A DNA stretch of 64,000 nt from Mesostigma viride (Eukaryota; Streptophyta; Mesostigmatophyceae; Mesostigmatales; Mesostigmataceae). Below, piece after piece: positions 33,326 to 43,692 of this stretch (position 1 is its first letter; each line of letters starts with the position of its first letter). Where the stretch lies: assembly GCA_009746045.1 (NCBI GenBank), contig RPFO01000065.1, positions 2,278,984-2,342,983 on the forward strand, read 5' to 3'. The position numbers and the translations under genes are program-made. The notes below the pieces were generated by a model that worked only from the letters and a program-made list of their open reading frames with translations, made no database searches and was not told the origin of the DNA.

Positions 33326-34058
33326 TTTAACACATATGGCTATTTAAAATAGCGCCTTAATGATTGAGAATGAATGCGAAAGACCTTTGACTTCCTATGC
33401 GTCACAGCGCACGATGGTGGCTTAAGAATACTTGTCACACAATACGAATAAGCTCGAACCCGGAAAACCGGTTTCGTATATTACAATGTTACCACACAGA
33501 TTAAAACACTCAATGCGGGAAGACTTACACCCAGTAGGCGAGGGATTCACACTCGAGCCCACAGGAGATTTACACTCCAGGATTAAGCGATGGTAAATAA
33601 TCTGTAGAGCAACGTGGTAAATTACGATACAAGGTCCGGATTGCTGGCATAGCTCGTGCCTTCCTATTTTGTCCCTTCGTCCCCATTGGTGGCTGCGCCT
33701 GGCGCTGCCAACCAGGCATGACGTGAGGTCCGCGGGGACGGGCTTCTCGAACCGTCTAGAACACATTAAAGACCAGTACGGCTAGAGGCCTCTCCTGAAA
33801 ATATCCAAATGTCCGTAGGTACCATCATAACGCATGTGCAGTGCCACTTGGCTGTCCCGTAACTCCCGTTCAGGCGCTAGGTCTGCCTACGGCGCAAAGG
33901 CCAAGTTCGTCAGCAAAACTTCTACACTTACTTCCACACGGATTGCCTCGGCTGCCAACTATACTATGGCCTCGGCACTGGCGCCGGACGTAATCCGGCG
34001 CCGATCGACCGGGACGGATAATTTAATACCACAAACGGCATGTTGCATCCGTGCAACA
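33326..34058 (-). repeat. 5' LTR copy of the minus-strand chromovirus, truncated
   Basis: 733 bp nearly identical to 24138-24871, ending with the same TGTTGCATCCGTGCAACA palindrome. The element body lies to its left, so this is the upstream LTR. The two copies differ by a few small indels and substitutions. Confidence 0.65.
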
Positions 34059-34107
34059 GTAATGCTCCTTTCTAAACCTTTCACCTATCACACTACCCGA
34101 TCAGTAG

Positions 34108-34440
34108 TGGGTAACCAGCTGGTCTATACGTGGTACCTATGGAAAACCCTAACGATATTCTTATTGGTTAATAAAAAATACCCATTTACCCGGAAATCCT
34201 TCGCGTTCTCAGCAAAACACCCATTTTGAACACCGGAAAAAATCCTTCGCGTTCTCAGCAATGCGTCGCGCTTGGCTACTGTATTGGCGCAAGAACAATA
34301 CAACGATACGTGGTACCTATTAACCTAACGATATTCCTATTGGTTAATAAAAAATACCCATTTACCCGGAATCCTTCGCGTTCGGCTATTCCTATTGGTT
34401 AACAAAAATACCCATTTACCCGGCATCCTTCGCGTTCGGC
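34108..34440 (+). repeat. Three decayed copies of a dispersed repeat
   Basis: Copies at 34108-34200, 34303-34380 and 34385-34440 share ATTGGTTAATAAAAAATACC, CATTTACCCGG and ATCCTTCGCGTTC. The first is the source family of the inverted 82-bp insertion at 5329-5410. Confidence 0.6.
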
Positions 34441-34834
34441 GTTAGTGCGGTCTCCAATAGCAGTCGGCTCGGCTATATACATGTGGCTGACCCGCCTACG
34501 CTTCGAGGCCTGAGATAAATTTTAGCACATCGAAACCTCCTAGGCGCTGCGCGAGACCTTCCTAATGAGCTCTCATTGCGCCACTCATGAGCAGCTTTGA
34601 CAGACTTATCGTCGCCCTGCCAACTATAGCTGAGCCGACGCCTCGACTCCTTCGGAGGCCCAGCACTGCTGTAAACAGGCCTTATTTCCTCAACCGATGG
34701 CGCGATGTTTCCCCTTTTTACCTCGCCTGCCCATGCCCGCGATTCGAGCTTTCTTGGCCGGGTCTGACAATTCTGTGCAGTTCTCAGCATTCTATCCCAC
34801 CAACATTGAATTCAGCCGCCCCTTAATTTGGCTG

Positions 34835-35728
34835 TTGATGAGTGATGTCCGACTGGCACGATGGAGAGGCCTCCATCACATTGGCGACCTCACCAGTGGC
34901 CCACATGTACCGCCGAGACCTGTGCACATCTGGAGCTCCTCGACCCTCACGCTGCAGCTGTCACCATGCGAGACACTCTGAGACTCTCGGCATGATTTTT
35001 CCCATGCAACATCACGCCCTCGATTCGCAGCAATGCCCGTCTCCTCCAATATCATCGGCCGACTGCGGGCTGTGCCGTAACAGGAAATGTCCGGGTGATG
35101 GCAGGCAGTGCCTACCCATCCCACCGCACGCACCACATCCAGCAATATTTCCACTGAATCCGCCGGTGCTGGGCCCCGGGCTACTGCTTACATTTCCTCA
35201 ATCGCTCCATCGCCTCCTCCATGGTGCCTCGCTCCCTGCGGCCCCTCCGCCACGCCGGATATCCATGGCAATCAAGGTCTTCATCACCCCCCTACAGGCT
35301 ACCACCATACCGGCCATGAGCCCTTGCTGCACCACACGCAGAGTGCGGCCCTGAATCAAGTTAAGTACACGGCAGGACTAGGACCCCCCCGAACTTACAT
35401 CAGGGTCTCCACCAATGGCCTTGGCGTCACATCTTTGCGAACGTTGTCACTGTTGGCAGTTGCCAGTTGCTGTTGGTGTCGCATGGTGAGGGTTGCAGAT
35501 GTTCTTGGAACGGCTGGTCCAATGTTGCTATGCATGCAGTTACTCTTGCCATTTTGTGTTTCCATGTGCCTCCAGCCATCCCGCCACAATGCTAGCAACC
35601 TCCACCCCGCTAACCCCCACTCGCCCCACTCCCTGCCTGCTCCATACCCACCCCGCCGGCCCACAAATATACATTACAGACATCCACATGCCGCTATCCA
35701 TCCCCCCCTGTCACTCAGACTACGGACC
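34835..35728 (+). repeat. Long inverted repeat, arm 1 (partner 54890-55770)
   Basis: About 890 bp that match, inverted and diverged, 55770-54890. Shared text runs from GGAGAGGCCTCCATCACATT to GACTACGGAC. An open minus-strand frame (VGWVGTACHHPDISCYGTAR) is partly conserved in both, but its protein is not recognised. The plus-strand chromovirus LTR begins exactly where the match ends. Confidence 0.65.
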
Positions 35729-36310
35729 TGTTACGTCCCGGCCCTTTAGGTCGGACGTAACAATGGAATAAATTACTAAGGCCTTGTGGCCGTTGTACTA
35801 AGTTTTATGGACATTGACTCTTGTGTGAATTGGACTAGTTATTTTGGTCCTAGGTTGCCCTTTTAGGTACCGGTGCGGTGGCGCCGCGTCAGTTCTGAGT
35901 CCATTCGTAGTACTAGGCGTGGATCCTGTAGTTGAGGGTCGATGTCGGCCCGGATCCTACGTGGAATGTTTGGCTTGGATTGGTCCAGGGAAATTGGCAT
36001 GTATCTGCGCCGCAATCAACCTAGGTTAAATTGGTCCGAGGACGAGAGTCTCGTCCTCTTGGTTTAATGAATGATAAGTGCGAATACGCCTACACATTGA
36101 GCCCGGGGCATTATCCATTTGTAATTGGTATTGCTAGCCATTATAAGTGTGAACTAATTAGCTTGGCATTAAGCCGTGATGCCAGATATCTCACGACTCA
36201 CGTCGTGAAGCGCAACCTACTTTAGGCTATCTTGGATTATTCCTAATTCCGGCAAGAAGGGTCTTTCGCTACGTAGCTCAGGCTAGGTGTGTCTGGGCCG
36301 GGACGTAACA
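35729..36310 (+). repeat. 5' LTR of the plus-strand chromovirus
   Basis: The ends are a perfect 16-bp inverted repeat, TGTTACGTCCCGGCCC and GGGCCGGGACGTAACA, giving TG...CA. The first 34 bp are themselves a palindrome (TGTTACGTCC...GGACGTAACA). The left boundary is supported by the uninterrupted copy of the flank at 54890-55770. The matching 3' LTR is not in the window. Confidence 0.7.
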
Positions 36311-36311
36311 C

Positions 36312-36325
36312 TGGTTATCGGAGGA
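36312..36325 (+). promoter_or_regulatory. Primer-binding-site-like sequence
   Basis: TGGTTATCGGAGGA, one base after the LTR, resembles the complement of the initiator-Met tRNA 3' end (TGGTATCAGAGC) with an insertion and a few mismatches. Position is the main support. Confidence 0.45.
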
Positions 36326-36420
36326 AATGTGCTGGAAAGGTTAGCTAACTCTCGCGGAGAGGGTTAGTGAGCCAATTAGGATACCAAGGCTGAGTTTGAC
36401 GTAGGTAGAGGTTCCGGAAT

Positions 36421-36640
36421 TCAACGACTGCTGACCGGTCGGCGGCCAGCCCGTAAAGGGATTCAACGACGACCTAGCCAGCAAGCGGCCAGTCTGGGAT
36501 ACTCGGCGGGGCTAGCAATAGTCCTGTGGTGAGGTGCTGTAAACGATAGCGTTCAGCTCTCCTGCTTTCAACGACACCTAGTGGCGGCCAGGGCTTGCCT
36601 TCAACGACACCGGGTGGCGGCCAGCTCAGGAGGATTTAAC
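36421..36640 (+). repeat. Leader motif repeated four times
   Basis: TTCAACGAC followed 10-20 bases later by GCGGCCAG occurs at 36421, 36461, 36568 and 36600, in the untranslated leader between the primer-binding region and the first ORF. Such repeats could fold or bind protein; a packaging signal is one possibility. Confidence 0.55.
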
Positions 36641-37047
36641 GTCATCGATTATGGTGCGTCCCCTAGATAGGATACAAGCTATGCCTGTGGAAGGCTAGCT
36701 GGCATGCTCGCTTCCTCTCCGGGTTCGCACGCGTAGGGGTTCGATCTCGTTATACGTTGTGCCTCTATAGGGTGTGAATGTCGTTGGTTCGAATGGAAGT
36801 TGCGGACGACAACCATTCGTTGTTTTACATGTTGTGGGGGTGAATACCGTCTGGCTGTTGCCGACTGTGTTGACGGTGTTTACCTCCGTGTAATCGTTGT
36901 ATAGCCTCTTTGCCGCGGATGGCTGGGGGCGTGTGCTGTACTACACTCCGTGCTCTCTCCTCGTTTGTTTAAGGTCACTGCATTAGAGGTAGCCTGGGTT
37001 TCCCCTTTCTCTCCTGCTTGCAAGCCGCTGCCAGACTATGATGTAAC

Positions 37048-37386
37048 ATGCCCCGACGTAAAATAAACAAGGGTGGACAGTCTGGATATCCTTACTATGC
37101 AGTAGCTCACGACGGGGATAAGGGTAGACCTGCTATATTCTACAGCTGGAAGACTTGTGAGGAACACATAAAAGATAAGATATTGTCCCAAGGCTCTAGT
37201 GCTAAGTGGAAAGGGTTTGATAACATTGCAGATGCAGATAGGTTTGTTAGGGAACATATGCCATTGCCTGAGGGGATGCACATCACTCGTGAATGCTCCA
37301 AGCCACCCACGCTCAGCAGCCAGGGGGAGGGGACAGCAGTTACAGTTACCTTCTCTCAGCTGACCATTGGCCCTAGCAAACAGTAG
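37048..37386 (+). CDS. Small protein with RNase H1-type hybrid-binding domain
   Basis: 112 codons from an ATG at 37048 to a TAG. Residues about 16-68 read YYAVAHDGDKGRPAIFYSW, then CEEHIKDKILSQGSSAKWKG and FDNIADADRFV. This is the pattern of the N-terminal hybrid-binding domain of RNase H1, shared with caulimovirus P6 (Y-A-V, I-W/Y-x-W, C, KGF, A-F landmarks). The domain binds RNA:DNA hybrids or double-stranded RNA. The C-terminal 40 residues are low-complexity. The catalytic RNase H part is absent. It is the first ORF after the LTR and leader, 128 bp ahead of the poly-Gln gag-like ORF, which suggests a retrotransposon accessory protein. A roughly 700-bp leader without long ORFs precedes it. 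Confidence 0.7.
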   Translation: MPRRKINKGGQSGYPYYAVAHDGDKGRPAIFYSWKTCEEHIKDKILSQGSSAKWKGFDNIADADRFVREHMPLPEGMHITRECSKPPTLSSQGEGTAVTVTFSQLTIGPSKQ

Positions 37387-37513
37387 AGGATACTATTACT
37401 AGGAAGTGATACTAGATTCTATATCTATAGATCCATAGCACGTGGTTGCTCTTTCTCTCTCTCTTCTTCCTGGGGAGGTGATGCCTGCTGTGTAAGGTAC
37501 CGGTACGAGCACC

Positions 37514-37795
37514 ATGCCAACACGGTATCAAACAAGGAACGCCAGAGAGACAGAAGACGAGCTTAGGGAGAGAGACCCAGATAATAGAGAGATAGAACCG
37601 GTAGACAACCACGAGCACGGTACAGAAGGGCTAGAGGTACCACCACAAGTAGAGACAGGTACAGGTGAGGTCATGGAGAGACCTGTGGAAGGCTCCCTAC
37701 GATCCAGACCTAGCTCCCCAGCGGATGGGGACAATATAGACGCCTTAACCAGGCAGGGAGATGACAGGAACGACCGAGAGAGACTCCCAGAGTAC

Positions 37796-37860
<65 letters not shown>

Positions 37861-38610
37861 GCAGCAACAGCAACAGCAACAACAGCAGCAGCAGCAGCAG
37901 CAGCAGCAACCGCAGCAGCAGCAACAGCAGAGGCAGCATCAGCAGCAGCAACGGTCACCACAGCAGCAATGGCAACAGCAGCAACTGAACCCCGGATGCA
38001 GCAGCACCAACCCCAGACGAGGCCACAATGGCTACCACCGGATCCAGAGCAGCAGGGAGACGAGAATGGAGATACCCTGCACTACCGCCAGCAGCAGCCA
38101 GGCACCGGGAGGCCAACGCATCCTTGGGCAGGTCGGGGGCGGCCCCAGGGACATCCACCGGGTCCCCCACACCGGGGCAGACGCAGAGTGTCCTTCGGCA
38201 GCACGTCCCTGTTACCCACGGCGCTATGGTATTCGGACGAGGAAGGGGAGGTCCCAGGGGCAGATGGCGAGTTCGATGACCTGGAAGGGACTAACGAGGC
38301 GGACGAGGGATCTGTCACGCAGGGCCCGCCCGTTGGTACTCATAGACCACGGACCAGCCCAGAGGAGACCCGGAGCAGTGTCACCACCCGCGACGAGGAG
38401 GCTCACACGCCAGCCCAGCGCCCGGCACCTCAACCGCAGCGCCCACGGGTGCTTGACCGAAGCGCGGTCCCCTCGCCTGCGCCTGCTGGCAACCTCAGTT
38501 TCAGCAGGGTGGCACTGGATGACCCGGGGTACGAACACCCCTCGTCGGTACAGGTGCGCCGGACACACGGCACACCGGACAGATCCGGATCTCTCCCGCG
38601 GTCGCAGCCT
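37514..38610 (+). CDS. Poly-Gln gag-like ORF, interrupted at its 3' end
   Basis: Starts MPTRYQTRNARETEDELRER, a charged N terminus, then an acidic/Pro stretch, then about 50 Gln codons (37796-37950). Beyond the Gln tract two frames are open. Frame 2 continues to the inserted element. Frame 1 (37969-38610) reads more like protein (GRRRVSFGSTSLLPTALWYS, acidic DEEGEVPGADGEFDDLE). A length change in the CAG tract could have moved the frame. The frame carried by the initial ATG is in register with the gag sequence resuming at 49361 after the 38611-49358 insertion. It is probably the N-terminal part of this element's gag or an ORF just before it. No domain is recognised. Confidence 0.5.
37796..37950 (+). 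repeat. (CAG/CAA)n trinucleotide repeat encoding poly-Gln
   Basis: About 50 consecutive CAG/CAA codons, interrupted by CCG and AGG. CAA interruptions are frequent. Antisense ORFs of poly-Leu/Ala here are artefacts. Confidence 0.9.
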
Positions 38611-38624
38611 CACTAGGAGTTAAT

Positions 38625-39120
38625 TTTACGGGGCGTAAACGCCCCGGTTGAGGTTACCGGGGCGGTTACTGGCCAGTAACCATGTACGTTTATGGTTACC
38701 GGCCAGGTTACCGGCCGGTAACCTTAAACGCGACAGACTAAATACCGGCCGGTAATGGTTACCGGGCGGTAATAGTTACCGGAACGTTTACTGGGCGGTA
38801 ACTTTTACCGGAGCCGTAACCATGCCCGTAACCTATCTGGGTTACGGTCATGGTTACGGCCCAAGTAGAAGTTACCGGGCGGTAAACTGGCATGGTTACG
38901 GGACCAGTTCTGAGAACCGGGATGGGTTACCGGCATGGTTACGGGACCAGTTCTGATAACCGGGCCTGGCTACTGGCCTGGTTACGGGTCCGTCAACCGT
39001 CCCGTAACCTGCAGTAGTTACGGCCCAGTAGTTGACCCTGGCTACTGCGGTGGTTACGGGGCCGGTTATGCCCCAGTAATAGTAGTAACCCATGCCTACA
39101 ACGCAGCCTGTCCGGGTTAT
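38625..39120. repeat. Left subterminal repeats of transposon 1
   Basis: Dozens of GGTTACCGG / CCGGTAACC / GGTTACGG variants in both orientations. They match the array near the other end at 49020-49340. In CACTA elements such arrays are transposase-binding sites. Confidence 0.75.
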
Positions 39121-39285
39121 GGCCCCGAATTCTAAAATGCATTGACCCCGGCTATGGTGAGTGGCTTGCATGATATGGTGCTTTTCAAGATGCATTTTTG
39201 AATTAGGCATTTCATTAAAATGTTTAAGAAGTCATTAATAATCAATTGCACGAATCACTTCCATCCGATGTTGTCAACGTGGGCT

Positions 39286-39872
39286 TCATGATGAAATCGT
39301 GGAGATGACGCACATGAAGTTCACGGAACATCTTAGGTAATAAATTAAGCCGTTACGGCAGTAGAACCTTGGCCGATGAGGGTGGCGTCTTGAAGCTGTT
39401 GTCACCCTCAAGTCCGCTCGGCCAGGGATAATCGCCCATGTTGATTTGAAAGGTACCGCCGTCCATGTGGCGGCTCCGCTTTTGGTGCGAGTTGACCAAC
39501 TTCCCGTCTTAATCATTCCGGATTGCCTGCAGTTCATTCCGCCTTTGTCCAAGTAAGACAGCAACTGTCACGCACTCATAAAAAACGCAAAATGCCCCGA
39601 ATGCAGTTACGGCCATACGGTAGCGAGGAATAGCAGTTGAAATTTCTAGTACACAGGCAACTAGTAAGAAAAGGGACGATGCGTGCACCACCACCAATAC
39701 GTACGTGCATCCCTCTCTTGAAAATGACAGCATCTTCCATGCCGTCCAAGAAAAACGCAACGTATTTAACATGAACCCGAATGCAGTTACGGTCGTAGAC
39801 TAGTGAGGACTGGCAGCTGAAAGTTCTAGTTGATGGGCTGAGAATAAGGAAAAAAATGATGCGTGCACTCAC
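39286..39872. other. Unassigned DNA between subterminal array and minisatellite
   Basis: A roughly 95-bp phrase (AATGCAGTTACGG...CGTAG.CTAGTGAGGA) is present twice, near 39599 and 39779, showing a local duplication with period about 180 bp. Short minus-strand ORFs here have no recognised motif. Confidence 0.4.
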
Positions 39873-41935
39873 CTACCCTATTACGTCCCTCCCATGGCAA
39901 GGAACCAGCAAAACCACCCACATACCCTGTTGTGTCCCTCCCTTGACAAGGAACAAGCACGTGCACATGCCCTACCCCACATGCATGCCTCCCTTGACAA
40001 GAATCGAACGGGCACGTGCACCCACCTACCCTATGTGCACCCCTCCTTTGACAAGGAACAAGCACGTGTACATGCCTACCCCACATGCATGCCTCCCTTG
40101 ACAAGAATCGAACGAGCACGTGCACCCACCCACCCTGTGTGCACCCCTCCTTTGACAAGGAACAAGCACATGAACTCACCTACACTACGCGCGTCCCTCC
40201 CTTGACAAGGAATAGGCACGTGCACATGCCTACCCCACATCCATGCCTCCCCTGACCAGTAACAAGCACGTGCACCCACCTACCCTACGTGCATCCCTCC
40301 TGTGACACGGAACAAGCACGTGCACCCACCAACCCTATGTACGTGCCTCTTGACAAGCAACAAGCACGTGCACCCACCTACCCTAAGTGCCCCCTCCTTC
40401 GACAAGGAACACGCATGTGCACTCACCTACCGTACCTGAATCCCTCCCTTGGCAAGGACCAAGCACGTGCACCCACCTACCCGATGTCCGCCCCTCCCTT
40501 GATAAGGTACAAGCATGCCCACCCACCTACCCTACCTGCATCCCTCCCTCGACATGGAACAACCATGTGCACATTCCTACTCCACATGCCCCCCTCCTTT
40601 GACAAGGAACAAGCATGTGCACTCATCTACCGCACGTGCATCCCTCCCTTGACAAGGAACAAGCAAGCCCACCCACCTACCCTACCTGCATCCCTCCCTT
40701 GACATGAAACAAGCACGTGCACATGCCTACCCCACATGCATGCCTCCCTTGACAAGGAACGAGCACGTGCACCCACCCACCCTATGTGCACCCCTCCTTT
40801 GACAAGGAACAAGCACATGAACTCACCTACACTACGTGCGTCCCTCCCTTGACAAGGAACAAGCACGTGCACATGCCCCACCCCACATGCATGCCTCCCT
40901 TGACAAGAATCGAACGGGCACGTGCACCCACCTACCCTATGTGCACCCCTCCTTTGACAAGGAACAAGCACGTGCACATGCCTACCCCACATGCATGCCT
41001 CCCTTGACAAGAATCGAACGAGCACGTGCACCCACCCACCCTGTGTGCACCCCTCCTTTGACAAGGAACAAGCACATGAACTCACCTACACTACGCGCGT
41101 CCCTCCCTTGACAAGGAATAGGCACGTGCACATGCCTACCCCACATCCATGCCTCCCCTGACCAGTAACAAGCACGTGCACCCACCTACCCTACGTGCAT
41201 CCCTCCTGTGACATGGAACAAGCATGTGCACATGCCTACCCCACATGCGTCCCTCCTTTGACATCGAACAAGCACGTGCACCCACTAACCCTATGTCCGC
41301 CCCTCCCTTGATAAGGTACAAGCATGCCCACCCACCTACCCTACCTGCATCCCTCCCTTGACATGGAACAACCATGTGCACATTCCTACTCCACATGCCC
41401 CCCTCCTTTGACAAGGAACAAGCATGTGCACTCATCTACCGTACGTGCATCCCTCCCTTGACAAGGAACAAGCAAGCCCACCCACCTACCCTACCTGCAT
41501 CCCTCCCTTGACATGAAACAAGCACGTGCACATGCCTACCCCACATGCATGCCTCCCTTGACAAGGAACGAGCACGTGCACCCACCCACCCTGTGTGCAC
41601 CCCTCCTTTGACAAGGAACAAGCACATGAACTCACCTACACTACGTGCGTCCCTCCCTTGACAAGGAATAAGCACGTGCACATGCCTACCCCACATCCAT
41701 GCCTCCCCTGACCAGTAACAAGCACGTGCACTCACCTACCCTACGTATGTGCCTCTTGACAAGGACCAAGCTCGTGCACCCACCTACCATACGTGAATCC
41801 CTCCCTTGACAAGGTACACGCATGCCCACCCACCTACCCTACGTGGGCCCCTCCCTTGATAAGGTACAAGCATGACCAGCCACCCACCCCGCGAGCCTCC
41901 CTACTTTGACAAGGAACAAGCACGTGGGCCCGCTA
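39873..41935. repeat. 2-kb minisatellite, unit about 50 bp
   Basis: About 40 diverged copies of a unit containing CCCTCCCTTGACAAGGAACA, GCACGTGCAC and CCACCTACCC. Nearly every unit carries the palindrome GCACGTGC. Larger blocks recur (39990-40320 against 40895-41225, spacing about 906 bp), so there is higher-order structure. Many ORFs on both strands here (DKEQARA, VLVPCQGRDA and similar) are products of the repeat. Confidence 0.9.
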
Positions 41936-42956
41936 GCATGGCAGCAAGGAAGACATTACACTAACATGGCATGGCCAAAGCAAAAGAGACAGAGAAGTCA
42001 ATGGAGAGAGAGCTCCTAAGAACTCCTAGTAAAATTGGCAACCATGGAGGGCAAAAAACGTTCAACAACTTACGATGGGCATCGGCACATACAGAGAAGC
42101 CCAGGTGTGCCAGGTGTAAAATAAGCGAGATTGAAGTGTCGCCTACCTCGTGGGAGACTTTTTGTATCTGGTAAACAATGAAAGCGAGTGGAAAGATGGA
42201 CAACGTGAAAATAACATACAATCGACTGCAATGCATGCAAAGAGGACAGAATCAGTAATAAAGCGCGCTGCATTCAGGCAGCGCTGAGCAATTGAACGGT
42301 GAACAATTTAATCCGGAACGCATTGTCTACGCGACTCGATGCGACTAAACGTGGCATGCATACGCGGTCGCTGACTGAAGACATTGTGTACCTGGCTCAG
42401 CAAGGTGCGCTTGCAGCCGCTTTCTTAAATATGCCGCAGGCGCACGATGTAACGAATTGAAGTTTGCACGTAGTAACAAAGGCAAGAAAAGCGGTGTAGC
42501 TGGCTACCGACTACGCCATAGTAAGCTGTATCGGAGTTGGCGCTGCCGATGGCTGGAAACGGATGACCGAATCATGCTAAACTGGGGCTCCAAAAGGGCT
42601 TGTCATGCATCCTAGTGCGCCTTTTGCTTTTTTTTCTTCAAGCATCGTGATCATGCGGGTTTAGGGGGGCGCTTATTCTTTCACCACTATCAGTCGGCTG
42701 GACTGCAATCGGCATAGCCAGCGCAAGGTGATGCAAGGGCAGGCAAACTTTACCAGCTCGTTCAAGGCTCGTTGATGAAATTCAAACATCTAGGCGGCGC
42801 GTCTGCAACGGCTCATCGCAATTCGAATTCGCAAGCAGAACCCTCGTTACACGTGGCGCATGCAGAGATCTGCTTCGGGCGGCTTGGCGTATCTCACTGC
42901 GTCGTGACTCGAGTACCTAGATAGTCAGCCTAGTTGGTACTCTGGGGGCCTCGAGT
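41936..42956. other. Unassigned unique DNA in transposon 1
   Basis: A 67-codon plus-strand frame at 41971-42174 (KETEKSMERELLRTPSKIGN, then EKPRCARCKISEIEV) has reasonable composition and could be an exon. Nothing else is recognised. Confidence 0.3.
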
Positions 42957-43395
42957 TCGGCAGTCCCCTATTCGGAAATCCCGGATCATATGTACTCCAC
43001 ACTATGTACTCTTGGAGTACATAGTGTGCCACCCTATGTACTCTTGGAGTACATAGTGTGGAGTACATAGTCACTCCTTCCTAAGTAATACGGGCGTGTC
43101 TCACCGCGTCGGCAGTCCCCTATTCGGAAATCCCGGATCATATGTACTCCGGACTATGTACTCTTGGAGTACATAGTGTGCCACCCTATGTACTCTTGGA
43201 GTACATAGTGTGGAGTACATAGTCACTCCTTCCTATGTAATACGGGCGTGTCTCACCGCGTCGGCAGTCCCCTATTCGGAAATCCCGGATCATATGTACT
43301 CCGGACTATGTACTCTTGGAGTACATAGTGTGCCACCCTATGTACTCTTGGAGTACATAGGGTGGAGTACATAGTTACACCTTCCTATGTAATAC
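42957..43395. repeat. Palindromic tandem repeat, unit about 152 bp, three copies
   Basis: Units start at 42961, 43113 and 43264 (CAGTCCCCTATTCGG). Each contains two copies of the perfect palindrome CTATGTACTC-TTG-GAGTACATAG, and half-sites beside them. Copies are nearly identical, so amplification is recent. Confidence 0.85.
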
Positions 43396-43550
43396 GGGGG
43401 TGTAATCATATGTAATCATGTGTAATCATCGGTAAAAATCGGTAATCATTTGTCCTTTTTTGGTAATCATGTACGTGTAATCATGTGTAATCATGTGTAA
43501 TCATCGGTAAAAATCGGTAATCATTTGTCCTTTTTTGGTAATCATTTCGG
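43396..43550 (+). repeat. GTAATCAT-rich tandem repeat, two units
   Basis: Two units with TGTAATCATCGGTAAAAATC and GGTAATCATTTGTCCTTTTT. Adjacent to the palindromic array. Confidence 0.75.
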
Positions 43551-43692
43551 TCAGGGTCACGTGTGCTTGTCTGCATGATCTATCGTCCAGACAAGCTGCA
43601 CTGCCCCTAAGACCCTAACTTACACAAGATGATGGAGTAGTTTGGTGTTGAAAGGGAAGGTCGAAAGCCTGCGCTTAATGCACCACCCGTAA

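Noticed and set aside
37710-37961. Antisense poly-Ala and poly-Leu ORFs
   Set aside because: Reverse frames of the CAG tract.
39826-41735. Many ORFs of 70-150 codons on both strands in the 40-kb region
   Set aside because: All arise from the 50-bp minisatellite, whose unit lacks stops in several frames.
39873-41935. CRISPR-like array
   Set aside because: Units are contiguous and diverged without distinct spacers, and the genome is eukaryotic.
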